Source: Acetobacteraceae bacterium | Lineage (GTDB): Bacteria; Pseudomonadota; Alphaproteobacteria; Acetobacterales; Acetobacteraceae | Direction: 5' to 3' | NCBI GenBank assembly: GCA_030039695.1 | Contig: JASHVB010000321.1 | Coordinates: 1-21,892 of the forward strand | Length of the DNA: 21,892 bases | Shown here: positions 9,393-17,548 of the stretch, in pieces | Layout: the number at the start of each line of letters is the position of its first letter | Numbering within the stretch: the stretch's first letter is position 1 | Made by a program: the position numbers and the translations under genes | The notes under the pieces: model-generated | Databases searched by the model: none | What the model was told of the DNA's origin: nothing | Seen by the model: the letters and a program-made list of their open reading frames with translations, nothing else

Positions 9393-9544
9393 TGCGGTCG
9401 CACTCCTTGCTGATCCGATGCCGCGGGGCCGGGAACGCGGTCCACCAATCCGGCGGTCTTATGCACCACGCGCAACGCCGCTTCCCAGTCGAAGTTACGA
9501 TAGACCGTTGCCAGGTCGGCCTCGCTCCGGATAGGGCGGGCAGG
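9389..9544 (-). other. In-frame open extension after the ATPase stop, overlapping the monooxygenase start
   Basis: After the ATPase TGA (9547-9545) the same minus-strand frame stays open for 51 codons. It includes the coding-like stretch SEADLATVYRNFDWEAALRV followed by VHKTAGLVDRVPG. It ends at a TGA that overlaps the monooxygenase start as ATGA (9392-9389). There is no ATG; only internal TTG or GTG codons could start it. It may be the remnant of a small gene or of a lost ATPase tail. I do not recognise the sequence. Confidence 0.3.
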
Positions 9545-10669
9545 TCATACCACTACCGTATCGGCGACCGGCCAGATTATTTCGGCCACCTCGCCCGCAG
9601 AACGCCGCCGTGTCGACGCACCCGAGGGTTCTTTCAACACAAGTGGCTCGCCGTCCTCGCCGCGAAGTAAATAGCGACAACGTTCGCCGGCGAAGACTGC
9701 CTCGGTGACAGTGGCGCGAATACTGTTCTGGCCGTGGGCCGATGCGGCGGAAGGGTCGGTAAACCGCATCCGCTCGGGACGCATGGTCAGCGTGATGACG
9801 CTGCCGGCTGGCGGCACGTGCGTCGCGACACCGCGCACAATCGCCGTGCCGCACGCTGCAACGACCAGGCCGTCCTCCACACCGCGCACCACGCCGGACA
9901 GGAAATTTGATTCACCGATGAAGGAGGCTACGAAACGATTGACAGGCCGGTCGTACAATTCCTCCGGTGGCCCGAGTTGCTCGATGCGGCCTTCATTCAC
10001 GACCGCGATGCGGTCAGACATGATCAGCGCTTCCTCCTGGTCGTGCGTGACATAGACGAAGGTGATGCCCAGTTCAGCATGAAGGCGGCGCATTTCCAGT
10101 TGCAGGTCCTCGCGAAGTTGTTTGTCCAGAGCGCCAAGCGGCTCGTCCATCAGCAGCAGCCGCGGCTGGAACACGATGGCGCGCGCCAACGCCACGCGTT
10201 GTTGCTGCCCGCCCGACAATTGACGTGGGTAGCGGGCCTGGTAGCCGGCCAGCTGCACCATCTCCAAGGTTTCGGCCACCAGCCGCTCGCGGCGGACACG
10301 ATTCATGCCACGCTGCTTCAGGGGAAATGCGATGTTCTCCCCGACCGTCAAATGCGGGAACAGCGCATAGTTCTGGAATACCATGCCGATATTACGCTGG
10401 TATGGCGGCGTGCCGATGACGGAACGTCCGTCAATGGCGATGTCGCCATCGGTCGGCGTTTCAAATCCCGCAATCATCATCAGCGTCGTGGTTTTGCCGG
10501 AGCCGCTTGGGCCAAGCAATGTCAGGAACTCGCCCGAGGCGATCTCCAGCGAGATGCCGCAGACGGCGCCGACTCCGTCGAAGTGCTTCTCGAGGTCCAC
10601 CAGCGAGACCTTCGCGCCGCGCCCCGTTGCGGCCCGGCCTGATTGCATGGCGAAGCGGCTGCCGTCCAC
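9545..10669 (-). CDS. ABC transporter ATP-binding protein, PotA-like with TOBE-type C-terminal domain
   Basis: Energising subunit of a polyamine-type ABC importer at the cytoplasmic face, about 374 residues, the usual PotA length. Motifs are all intact: Walker A GPSGSGKTT, Q-loop VFQNYALFPHLTVGENIAF, signature LSGGQQQRVALARA, Walker B LLLMDEPLGALD, and switch His in YVTHDQEEAL. A regulatory TOBE-like C-terminal domain follows (LTMRPERMRF, then EAVFAGERCRYLL). The GTG at 10669 gives 374 residues. An ATG at 10648 (367 residues) is equally possible, and neither has a strong Shine-Dalgarno. It is the natural partner of the permeases and binding protein at 4931-7913, although it is on the opposite strand. 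It precedes the monooxygenase on the same strand with a 152-base gap. Confidence 0.92.
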   Translation of the reverse strand: MDGSRFAMQSGRAATGRGAKVSLVDLEKHFDGVGAVCGISLEIASGEFLTLLGPSGSGKTTTLMMIAGFETPTDGDIAIDGRSVIGTPPYQRNIGMVFQNYALFPHLTVGENIAFPLKQRGMNRVRRERLVAETLEMVQLAGYQARYPRQLSGGQQQRVALARAIVFQPRLLLMDEPLGALDKQLREDLQLEMRRLHAELGITFVYVTHDQEEALIMSDRIAVVNEGRIEQLGPPEELYDRPVNRFVASFIGESNFLSGVVRGVEDGLVVAACGTAIVRGVATHVPPAGSVITLTMRPERMRFTDPSAASAHGQNSIRATVTEAVFAGERCRYLLRGEDGEPLVLKEPSGASTRRRSAGEVAEIIWPVADTVVV

Positions 10670-11819
10670 GGTCGGCCTAGTACCGCGAGCCGATCGCGCC
10701 AGTCCACCGTTTACTCCATGTCGGCACGCGGGAGACTTGCGGGCATCGACGGTGTTGGAAGGAACGTGCTGCCATCATCTTAAAGCCTCGGGCCTGAGAG
10801 TTCTTGCGGATTGTTCTGTAAAATTCACGAAACTTGCGTGCGGCTGTCGGCGCAGCTTTGGCCAGCAGTCTCTCCCAGGCGCGGTCCAAGCAAGCACCAT
10901 GCCGTCCAGAAGCTACTGGCTGCGATTCAGGAGCCAATGAACTCCGAATGCAGGTCGCCGATCGCGTCGATGTACACCAAGGTCTGTATCGGTGGAAGGC
11001 TGATGGCCAGATCAAAGACCTGCCAGAATCGTAGGCGCGATCGCGGGTTGGGTCGCCGCCGCGGTGTACGTGGAAGGATCGGTCATCAGCCGAGCGAGCT
11101 GTGACGACACGACTGCCCCGGGCCGTTGCCACGACAGCAGGCTGCGACATGCACCGCCCTTGGTCGCTGTCGCGCACAGTGATCAGATGTCAGATCGGCA
11201 CGGGGTGGCCGTATGGCCCAAACGTTGGAATCTCGGCGAACGGTGGAGCGAACCGTCAATCAGTCAGCACTGCCAGCGCGCCGGTCATGGCGGTCGGCAA
11301 GCTCCCGATCAGCAATGCGAACGGAGCCACGGCGAGGGTGTCGCCGAAATTGCCGACGACGCGCCGCCGTCAACGGCCCGCGAGCGGCGGGAAGCTCGCT
11401 GCTTGCGCTGCGGGATCACGGGCGCTGTCCTTTGTCCAATCGCAGGTCGTTGGGGCACATTGGTGTGAGCGCGGCGCATGCCGACGCTAAGGGTGCGCGA
11501 GATCAGGCAGCCTCTCGCGGAGGCAACGGAGATGGGACAGCCAACGGGCATCCGCTGCCGAGAAGATAGGCAACCGGATCAAGTGATGAGCGAGACGTTG
11601 GTCGCAACGATCCCGCTGTCTGGCGGAGACCGGAACGTCTTGCCCCACTGGAAACAGCACGAGCCGAGTTCTATCCAATAGGATTGCGCCTTCCGCCTGC
11701 TCCGATACCACCTGCAGTTGGCTGTCGGCCCAATCGGAGGCGCTGTGTCTCCTCGGCTTGACCGTCGTTCTCAGCCGCGGTCCGATCTGCGGTCAAGAAC
11801 CAGTACGAGGAAACTCCAG
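10670..11819. other. 1.15-kb gene-poor region, possibly degraded coding DNA
   Basis: No intact gene with a recognisable family or ribosome-binding site is seen on either strand. On the minus strand one frame from about 11370 to 10677 is nearly open apart from two TGA codons. Its start contains a hydrophobic, coding-like segment (LAVAPFALLIGSLPTAMTGA). The promoter of the PotA-like gene (minus) and that of the sugar-binding protein (plus) must lie in this interval, but I could not pick convincing boxes. Decayed gene material is likely; its identity is not recognised. Confidence 0.35.
11807..11812 (+). promoter_or_regulatory. Ribosome-binding site GAGGAA that fixes the GTG start at 11820
   Basis: GAGGAA lies seven bases before GTG 11820. 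That GTG immediately precedes a classical signal peptide, so this start is preferred over the upstream start of the open frame at 11718. Confidence 0.75.
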
Positions 11820-13067
11820 GTGCCCCGCTTCACCGTCGCCGCATGTGCGATCTGCGCTTTGGTGCTCGCGCTGCCCGCGCGTGCTGACACGACGCTCAAC
11901 GTTTTCATCTCCAGTTCGCTACGCCCCGAGGTGATGCGCCAGGCGTTCGACCGCTTCGAGGCGGCCAATCCCGGCATCAAGGTGAAGGCGCAGCTCGGCG
12001 GCGCCACCAGTGACCTGCAGGCTCAGTACCTCAACACGGTCATGTCGGCGAAGGACGACACGCTGGACGTGCTGTTGCTCGATATTATCCGCCCCGCACA
12101 GTTCGCCGCCACCGGCTGGACCGTGCCGCTAAACCAGGCGGTCGGCAGCGCGTCGAGTTTCATGCAGCAATACCTGCCAGCCTATGCCGAGGCCGACACG
12201 GTGGACGGTAAGCTGGTCGCGCTGCCCGCCTTTGCCGATGCGATGTTCCTGTACTATCGCAAGGACCTGCTGGATAAGTACCATCTAGCGGTGCCCGAGA
12301 CCTGGAGCCAGCTCGCCCAGGAGGCCAAAGTCATCCAGGCTGGCGAAAAACAACCTGATCTGCAGGGCGTCAGCTTCCAGGGCGCGCCTATCGAAGGAAC
12401 AGTCTGTACGTTCCTTCTGCCCTACTGGAGCATGGGCAAGATGCTGGTGACGAACGGCCGCCTCACCTGGGATAACGACGCCGCACTCAAATCTTTTGCG
12501 CTGTGGACCAGCCTGGTGACTCAGGGCGTCGCGCCGCGTAACGTCGCGGAGATCCCCACCGACGAGACGCGCAAGGATTTCGAGGCCGGCAAGGCGGTGT
12601 TCGCCGTCCTCTGGTCGTACGGCTGGAGCTTGTTCCAGAGTGCCGGCAGCGCGGTGAAGGACAAAGTCGGCGTCGCCGAGCTTCCCGCTGTCGATGGCGG
12701 AAAGCACGTAAGCTGCATCGGCGGCTGGCAATGGGGCGTATCGGCGTATTCGCAACACCAGGCGGACGCGGTGAAACTGGTGAAGTTCCTTTCGTCGCCT
12801 GATGTCTCGCGCCTGCTGGCGGCGAAAGCATCGCTGTTGCCGGTGTTCCCGAGGTTGTACCACGATCCGGATCTGCTGAAGGCGGTGCCTTGGCTGGGCG
12901 CGGCCCTGCCGGTGTTGGAGGCCGCGAAATCCCGCCCAGTCACCCCACGCTACAACGACGTGAGCAACGTCATTCGCACGCAGACGAACGCCGTGCTTGC
13001 CGGGTCCGAATCGCCGCAAGACGCGGCCGCGCAGATGCAGGCGCGGCTGCGAAGAGTGCTGCACTGA
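11820..13067 (+). CDS. Sugar-type ABC transporter binding protein (family 1), probable sulfoquinovosyl-glycerol/SQ receptor (SmoF-like)
   Basis: Periplasmic solute receptor of the MalE/UgpB superfamily, 415 residues from GTG 11820. A short Sec signal peptide (TVAACAICALVLALPARA) ends in ARA just before the mature DTTLNVF. Family blocks: FDRFEAANPGIKVKAQLGG, DTLDVLLLDIIRPAQFAATG, GKLVALPAFADAMFLYYRKD, AGKAVFAVLWSYGWSLFQSA, and a GGWQWGVSAYSQHQADAVK block near residue 300. The frame is also open upstream to 11718, but that extension would put about 34 residues before the signal peptide. Its permeases are not adjacent: the next co-oriented sugar permeases begin at about 19670, directly followed by a sulfoquinovosidase-like gene. 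In known smo loci the receptor directly precedes the permeases, so I infer this is the separated receptor. Substrate assignment rests on context. Confidence 0.85.
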   Translation: MPRFTVAACAICALVLALPARADTTLNVFISSSLRPEVMRQAFDRFEAANPGIKVKAQLGGATSDLQAQYLNTVMSAKDDTLDVLLLDIIRPAQFAATGWTVPLNQAVGSASSFMQQYLPAYAEADTVDGKLVALPAFADAMFLYYRKDLLDKYHLAVPETWSQLAQEAKVIQAGEKQPDLQGVSFQGAPIEGTVCTFLLPYWSMGKMLVTNGRLTWDNDAALKSFALWTSLVTQGVAPRNVAEIPTDETRKDFEAGKAVFAVLWSYGWSLFQSAGSAVKDKVGVAELPAVDGGKHVSCIGGWQWGVSAYSQHQADAVKLVKFLSSPDVSRLLAAKASLLPVFPRLYHDPDLLKAVPWLGAALPVLEAAKSRPVTPRYNDVSNVIRTQTNAVLAGSESPQDAAAQMQARLRRVLH

Positions 13068-13145
13068 CGAAAGAAAACCTCAGCCGCGACGTGAACGAGG
13101 TCGAGAGGCGCAGGACCGAGCAAACGCACGATATAGCCGCCGCCG
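13068..13145. other. Left junction of the inserted block
   Basis: The sulfosugar receptor ends at 13067 and unrelated material begins here. A frame rich in charged residues precedes the PIN-like start codon and could be the tail of an antitoxin, but it carries no recognisable motif. No terminator hairpin or direct repeat was seen. Confidence 0.3.
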
Positions 13146-13350
13146 ATGATCGTGCCGGACGTCAAATCTCTCCTCTACGCCGTCAACAGCTCGGGCGATC
13201 AACATGCCGTCGTACCGAGAGCCATGCGAGAGGGTTTGGACCGCTCCGTGCGGCGTGGCCTTTGCATGGACGACACCGCTCGCCCTTGCGGTGCCTTGGG
13301 CCGAATTCTGTACCCCGCTTGGCGAGCCTTGGACGGATAGCGTCAGTTTT
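13146..13350 (+). pseudogene. Frameshifted PIN-domain (VapC-like) toxin remnant
   Basis: The ATG at 13146 opens MIVPDVKSLLYAVNSSGDQH, which fits the N-terminus of VapC-type PIN ribonucleases (usually MI.PD.NLLLYA.....H). It carries the first active-site Asp, but the usual Asn after it is Lys here. Near 13245 the original frame degenerates. A shifted frame resumes with CGVAFAWTTPLALAVPWAEF, resembling the family's VGLAW..LLAFLRL block. The rest of the domain, including the distal acidic residues, is missing. I consider it a dead toxin gene. No intact antitoxin is visible upstream. The call rests on pattern resemblance and needs a profile search. Confidence 0.5.
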
Positions 13351-13428
13351 GACACGCGATGACATCCCTTCTCGCGTGTTCCTTCTTGGGCGCTCGCGAC
13401 AGCGGTCACGCCGAGGTCAGCTCTTGTC

Positions 13429-13641
13429 CTAGCCGGCCGCGACAGCTGAGTAAGGACGAAGCGCGCCCGAATCGACCAAGTCGCTTAACTCGCGGGTCAA
13501 TGTGGCATCATCGCCGTCGAGCACGTCGAAGAGCGCTCGCAGCCTGCGCTGACGACGAGAGAGCTCGAACCCCATGTAAGTAACCACGACAACGCCCGCG
13601 GCGCCGGTCAGAACATCCGTTAGGCTCCATTGGTCGAACAT
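13429..13641 (-). CDS. Small single-span membrane protein, 70 residues, function unknown
   Basis: The ATG at 13641 has an excellent AAGGAG site seven bases upstream (13649-13654 on the plus strand), so it is probably real despite its size. One hydrophobic segment (VLTGAAGVVVVTYMGFELS, about residues 10-28) is followed by a basic stop-transfer stretch, RRQRRLR. A soluble acidic tail (FDVLDGDDATLTRELSDLVD) follows and could face the cytoplasm. It is the last gene of the five-gene minus-strand cassette, 43 bases after the 218-residue protein. I do not recognise a family. A regulatory or assembly subunit of the cassette's transporters is a guess from context. Confidence 0.75.
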   Translation of the reverse strand: MFDQWSLTDVLTGAAGVVVVTYMGFELSRRQRRLRALFDVLDGDDATLTRELSDLVDSGALRPYSAVAAG

Positions 13642-13684
13642 GGTGCTTCTCCTTGTGGCTGTTTCCGTCTGTTGACGGTCAAAA

Positions 13685-14341
13685 TCACACTTTTAGCAAG
13701 TCGTTATGCGGCGTGCTACCGGCCATGATGGCAACCGCACCCCTCAGTCCCTCAAGCTGCAGCCGGTTGCGCACTTCGGCCTCGAAGTTGTTGGACGCTT
13801 CGTGGCAGGCAAGGAAGTGCACCACCATCTGCAAAGCGCGCATCAGAGCATCTTCGGAGCGCAGAAGCCCCAGATGAAGGCGTAATCCATGCACTCCCAG
13901 ACCGCCTCGGGTGCGCTTGACAGCGCGAAGGTCATGCACGCAGAGAATCGGGTCGCATCCAATGAGCTCTCGGTGCCTGCGCAGAAGCGCAACTGAGGTC
14001 TTGCGATCGAGCCAATAGGTGGGCGTATCGCCGAGCAATGTGCCAAACAGCGGGATCTGTTTTCGCAAGACTTTGTGGGCCGCTTCGTTCCATCCAGTGT
14101 CAATGACGAAGACCCTGAATCGCGCGTCCGGCGCCGGCTCGCCCGATGCGCGCGCAGCCTCCAGCAGTTCGGGCACCGCGACACCGCGATTTGTCTTCTT
14201 CTTACCGCTCGCCGGGGCCTGATCTCCGACGGCTTCCGTCCCAGCAGCCGTCTCGGGCACAATCGAAGGTTCGCCGGCCCCGGCGCGTTCGGCGCCCGAT
14301 GCGGCGTTGGACAACCCGGTCCCTATAGCCGAATCTGCCAT
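13685..14341 (-). CDS. Conserved-looking protein of unknown function, 218 residues
   Basis: The ATG at 14341 is preceded by GAGGAG nine bases away, supporting translation. About the first 60 residues are Ala/Gly/Glu-rich, end in a GKKKTNRG patch and look disordered. From about residue 70 a compact domain follows, starting ARFRVFVIDTGWNEAAHKVL with GTLLGDTPTYWLDRKTSVAL behind it, then CDPILCVHDLRAVKR, and a C-terminal helix-rich region around LQMVVHFLACHEASNNFEAE. No transmembrane segment is evident. The two Cys (CDPILC) and several His are potential metal ligands, but no known binding motif is present. It lies between the P-type ATPase (93 bases upstream) and the small membrane protein (43 bases downstream), co-oriented with both. 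Cytosolic partner of the transporters is an inference; I cannot name a family. Confidence 0.8.
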   Translation of the reverse strand: MADSAIGTGLSNAASGAERAGAGEPSIVPETAAGTEAVGDQAPASGKKKTNRGVAVPELLEAARASGEPAPDARFRVFVIDTGWNEAAHKVLRKQIPLFGTLLGDTPTYWLDRKTSVALLRRHRELIGCDPILCVHDLRAVKRTRGGLGVHGLRLHLGLLRSEDALMRALQMVVHFLACHEASNNFEAEVRNRLQLEGLRGAVAIMAGSTPHNDLLKV

Positions 14342-14434
14342 CTTCGTTCTCTCCTCTAGCTAGGCCAGCTCTCATCTCAGCAGCGGTGATCACCCTACAG
14401 CCTCGGTCCTCGGCTCATCGCTGGTCAGAATGCT

Positions 14435-16987
14435 CTAGATCTCGCTAATTCCGCGGTACCCCAAGGGTTCCCAGTTTGATGCGATCTGAAGGTCGATGTA
14501 CCCGTTCTCGCGCAGCTCCAGTTCCAGCAGATGCCGCCGCTCAGCCTCGATCGCCGCTACCTTCCGCATCGGCCGGATCCCGTTTGCCAGCGCCATGAGA
14601 CCGGCAATATTGTTGGTCAGCACCGACATGCCGATACCGAAGCCAAGGGTGAAGACGCCTGCGATACAGAGGATGTTCGGCACCAGAATCAGCGCCCAAC
14701 TTATACGGACATTGCGCTCCAGTTGACGCGCCAGGTCGTGCAGCTCGCACAGCTTCCCTAGACTTTGCTCCAGGAATACAACATGGGCGATGTCGGTGGC
14801 GATCGACGTTGCCCCACGCAGCGAAACCGACACATTCGCCTGCTTCAATGCGATAGCGTCATTGATTCCATCGCCTACGAAACAGACATTCCGCCCTTCC
14901 TGTTGTAATCTCATAACATATCGGGCCTTGTCGGTTGGCAGCACTTGCGCGAAATACCGGTCAACCCTTAGCTGCTCGGCCAGCCGGCGGGTCGGCGTCT
15001 CGTGATCGCCGGAAATGATCGCGATGTGCCTGATCCCGGCGGCTCGCAGGCCCGCGATAATCTCCGGCACCTCCGGCCGTAGGGAGGCGCGCAGCTCAAG
15101 GGCACCGCCGAGCCTGTCATCAACGGCGACCATGACCATGGTGTGACCTTCCAGGTGCGCACGTTCCAGCGCTGCCTGAATCTCCTCAGTGAGATCCAAC
15201 CCCTCCAACTCGATAAACCTGCGACTTCCCACGCGCACCCTGCGGCCGTTCACCCCAACAGAGATGCCATAGCCGACTTTGTATTGGCTGTCGTCGGTCG
15301 CCGGCAGATCCAGTCGTGCCTCGGCGGCGCGACGCAGGATCGCCCGTGCGATTGGATGATGGAATCTCCGCTCTGCTGCCGCTGCGAACAGTAGAATATC
15401 GTCGGCGGAGAAATTGTTGGTGGGAATGATGCGCCCCACTTCAGGCTGCTCGTCCGTCAGCGTGCCGGTCTTGTCGAACAGTACGGTGTCGATCTCACAC
15501 AATTGGTCGAGAGCACGACCATCTTTCACCAGAATACCGCGCTGGGCACAGAGTGCGAGCGTTGACAGCATCGCCAATGGCGCAGCAATTCTGATGCCGG
15601 TTCCCATGTCACTATTGAGTACCGCAGCGGCCCCCTGCGGCCCCATTGTTGCCAGAGCTATCCCACCCAATGCCAACGTGGGCACCACCGCTTTGTCGGC
15701 GAGCCGCTCGCCCCTGTGCTGCGACGCAAGCTTGTAGCCTGCCGTATCTTGCAGGATCTGGCCTATCTTGGCGGTTGCTGTCTCGCTCCCGGACTTCTCG
15801 ACCGACACGCAGATCTTTCCGGCCACGAGGAGCGTGGACGCGAAGACTTGGTCGCCAATACCTTTCTCTGCCGGCATGGCTTCGCCGGTAAGCGATTGCT
15901 GGTCGATCATTGCAAGGCCATCGACGATGATCCCGTCCACGGGGACCACTTCGCCCGTGTGGACCACCACGATGTCGGCCCTCAGCAGCTTATCGACCGG
16001 AATCTCGATTTCTTGATCGTCCCGTAGCAGCCAGCAGAAGCGTGGCTGTTTGCCGAAGGCGCCAAGCAGCATCTTCTTGGAATTGTCCTCAGTGCGCCGC
16101 ACGAGGTAGCGCCCCAATGCGAGGCACCACGCCAGCATGGCGCCCGGTAGAATTTGACCCGTCCCCAGGCAGGCCAGGACGACTACGGAATCCAGCACAT
16201 CAACGCCCAGCCGGCGTTCCCGGGTGAGTACGCGCCAAGCGCGCTTGAAGCTGGGCAGCGCTGTGTACACGAACAGCGCTCCTGCGGCCGGCAAAAGCAC
16301 CGGCACCGCGAACTGCGCGAGCGCGGCGATCGGTAGCGAAGCCGTGGCTATCGCGAGATCACGGTTGACCTTATCCAATTGCGGCTGGTCTTCGCTGCCG
16401 GCCAGTGCGGCATCGAGGATCTCGATCAACTGTGCCACGTTGATACGGCGCGGGTCATAATCGATATCGACCCGGCATTGTAGCGACAGACTGACGTTGC
16501 GATGGACCCCGAATATGCCCATCAATTCGCGGTCAATCGCGTGGCACAGCGTGCTCTTGCGGTAGAGTACAGGATTGGTCAACTGGAGCGAGCCGAGCCT
16601 TTCACGTTCCACCCGCCAGCCGGTCACACGATCGGCATAGCGCCGGTAACGCACAACACCGTACCGGTCGCGCGCTGTCGCCGCGGGCGCCACAGCCAAC
16701 TGACGGTTGTCGTCTACGCTTTTGCCACTGAGGAGGTCGGCGAGTCGCCGCAGCAGGCGACGATGGTCATGCCGCGCCCCGTTGAAACACAGTTCTGCCG
16801 CGGGCGTAGATCCCGGCTGAAGGACGACAGACTCGATCTCTGGTGCCAGCAAAGCTCGGCGCAGGAAGTGTCGGCATAGCGCTTCGTCGGGCTGGGAGAA
16901 CAGGCTCGCGCTCAGCACCCGGATGACGCCGGGCCGCGGCAGCACGATCGTTACGTCGGTCGTTGCGACGACGGGCGCGTGATCCAT
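14435..16987 (-). CDS. P1B-like (heavy-metal type) P-type ATPase lacking the CPx transport motif
   Basis: Membrane cation pump, 850 residues from ATG 16987; a GTG at 17020 would add 11. The N-terminal third lacks CxxC and ends in an HMA_2-like ferredoxin fold (STLCHAIDRELMGIFGVHRN, then VDIDYDPRRINVAQLIEIL). TM pairs, the actuator loop (QQSLTGEAMPAEKG), the phosphorylation site FDKTGTLTDEQP (Asp about 505), the P1B-specific HP motif RFHHPIARAI and the hinge VGDGINDAIALKQANVSVSL are all intact. The pump should therefore be catalytically competent. The TM4 site, normally CPC, SPC or CPH, reads GIRIAAPLAMLST at about 460-475, with no Cys, Ser or His at the two key positions. The C-terminal TM pair has VLTNNIAGLMALANGIRP. 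The transported ion is unknown. It lies 41 bases after a small membrane protein and is grouped with an Nramp-like gene. Confidence 0.93.
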   Translation of the reverse strand: MDHAPVVATTDVTIVLPRPGVIRVLSASLFSQPDEALCRHFLRRALLAPEIESVVLQPGSTPAAELCFNGARHDHRRLLRRLADLLSGKSVDDNRQLAVAPAATARDRYGVVRYRRYADRVTGWRVERERLGSLQLTNPVLYRKSTLCHAIDRELMGIFGVHRNVSLSLQCRVDIDYDPRRINVAQLIEILDAALAGSEDQPQLDKVNRDLAIATASLPIAALAQFAVPVLLPAAGALFVYTALPSFKRAWRVLTRERRLGVDVLDSVVVLACLGTGQILPGAMLAWCLALGRYLVRRTEDNSKKMLLGAFGKQPRFCWLLRDDQEIEIPVDKLLRADIVVVHTGEVVPVDGIIVDGLAMIDQQSLTGEAMPAEKGIGDQVFASTLLVAGKICVSVEKSGSETATAKIGQILQDTAGYKLASQHRGERLADKAVVPTLALGGIALATMGPQGAAAVLNSDMGTGIRIAAPLAMLSTLALCAQRGILVKDGRALDQLCEIDTVLFDKTGTLTDEQPEVGRIIPTNNFSADDILLFAAAAERRFHHPIARAILRRAAEARLDLPATDDSQYKVGYGISVGVNGRRVRVGSRRFIELEGLDLTEEIQAALERAHLEGHTMVMVAVDDRLGGALELRASLRPEVPEIIAGLRAAGIRHIAIISGDHETPTRRLAEQLRVDRYFAQVLPTDKARYVMRLQQEGRNVCFVGDGINDAIALKQANVSVSLRGATSIATDIAHVVFLEQSLGKLCELHDLARQLERNVRISWALILVPNILCIAGVFTLGFGIGMSVLTNNIAGLMALANGIRPMRKVAAIEAERRHLLELELRENGYIDLQIASNWEPLGYRGISEI

Positions 16988-17028
16988 GGAGCAAGCCCTG
17001 CGGGTTCCGCGTACACACACTCAGCGAG

Positions 17029-17364
17029 CTATTCGCCGCCTCGTAGGGCGTCCCGGGCTGCCGCGCCGCCATCGTGAAGGCCATGCATGACGGCGTTCTC
17101 CTGCGGCAATGACTGCGCCACAAATACAGCTGTATAGACGACGCCATACGAGAGCATATAGGCGCTGTTGTACAGCGCGCGTGATAGAGAGCGCACCGCC
17201 CTCGGGCCCGCGCTGCTGACCGCTGCACGCACGCTCGCGGCATGCTCGGTCGCGGTCGACGCAGCATCGCGCATGGCCTCTGCGGCCGCGTTCATCGCCG
17301 ACCGCAAGGACCGCTCGTCGGCAGGGGCGACCTCTTCTTGGAGCGTTGTACTGGCAACATTCAT
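17029..17364 (-). CDS. Small membrane protein, 111 residues, function unknown
   Basis: The start is fixed by AGGAG seven bases before ATG 17364; the longer open frame upstream has no such site. Residues 1-55 form an Ala-rich, probably helical N-terminus (SLRSAMNAAAEAMRDAASTA). A hydrophobic segment (NSAYMLSYGVVYTAVFVAQS, about 66-85) is followed by LPQENAVMHGLHDGGAAARD at the C-terminus. It precedes the P-type ATPase by 41 bases (8 if the GTG start is used), consistent with translational coupling and perhaps a membrane partner of that pump. I recognise no domain. Small membrane proteins of this layout next to HMA_2-type P-type ATPases are a recurring arrangement as far as I recall, which is context, not proof. 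Confidence 0.8.
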   Translation of the reverse strand: MNVASTTLQEEVAPADERSLRSAMNAAAEAMRDAASTATEHAASVRAAVSSAGPRAVRSLSRALYNSAYMLSYGVVYTAVFVAQSLPQENAVMHGLHDGGAAARDALRGGE

Positions 17365-17548
17365 GCGACTTCTCCTGATAAAGCGAGTCGAACCACGTCC
17401 AGATACGCTGTGCATCCGCTTCATACTCGATGGTCTTCCCCGCCGAGGCAGAGCAGCCCGATCCCTCGATCCTGCCACCAGCGGGTGACGGCACGCAGGG
17501 CGTGCAGTGTGCAACATCCGTCAACCAGGGTGGAGCCCCACTCTCCGC

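Noticed and set aside
9545..9547. TGA as a recoded (selenocysteine or read-through) codon joining the ATPase to the following open frame
   Set aside because: The ATPase already has a normal length and C-terminal domain, and no recoding element is seen; a gene remnant or chance open frame is simpler.
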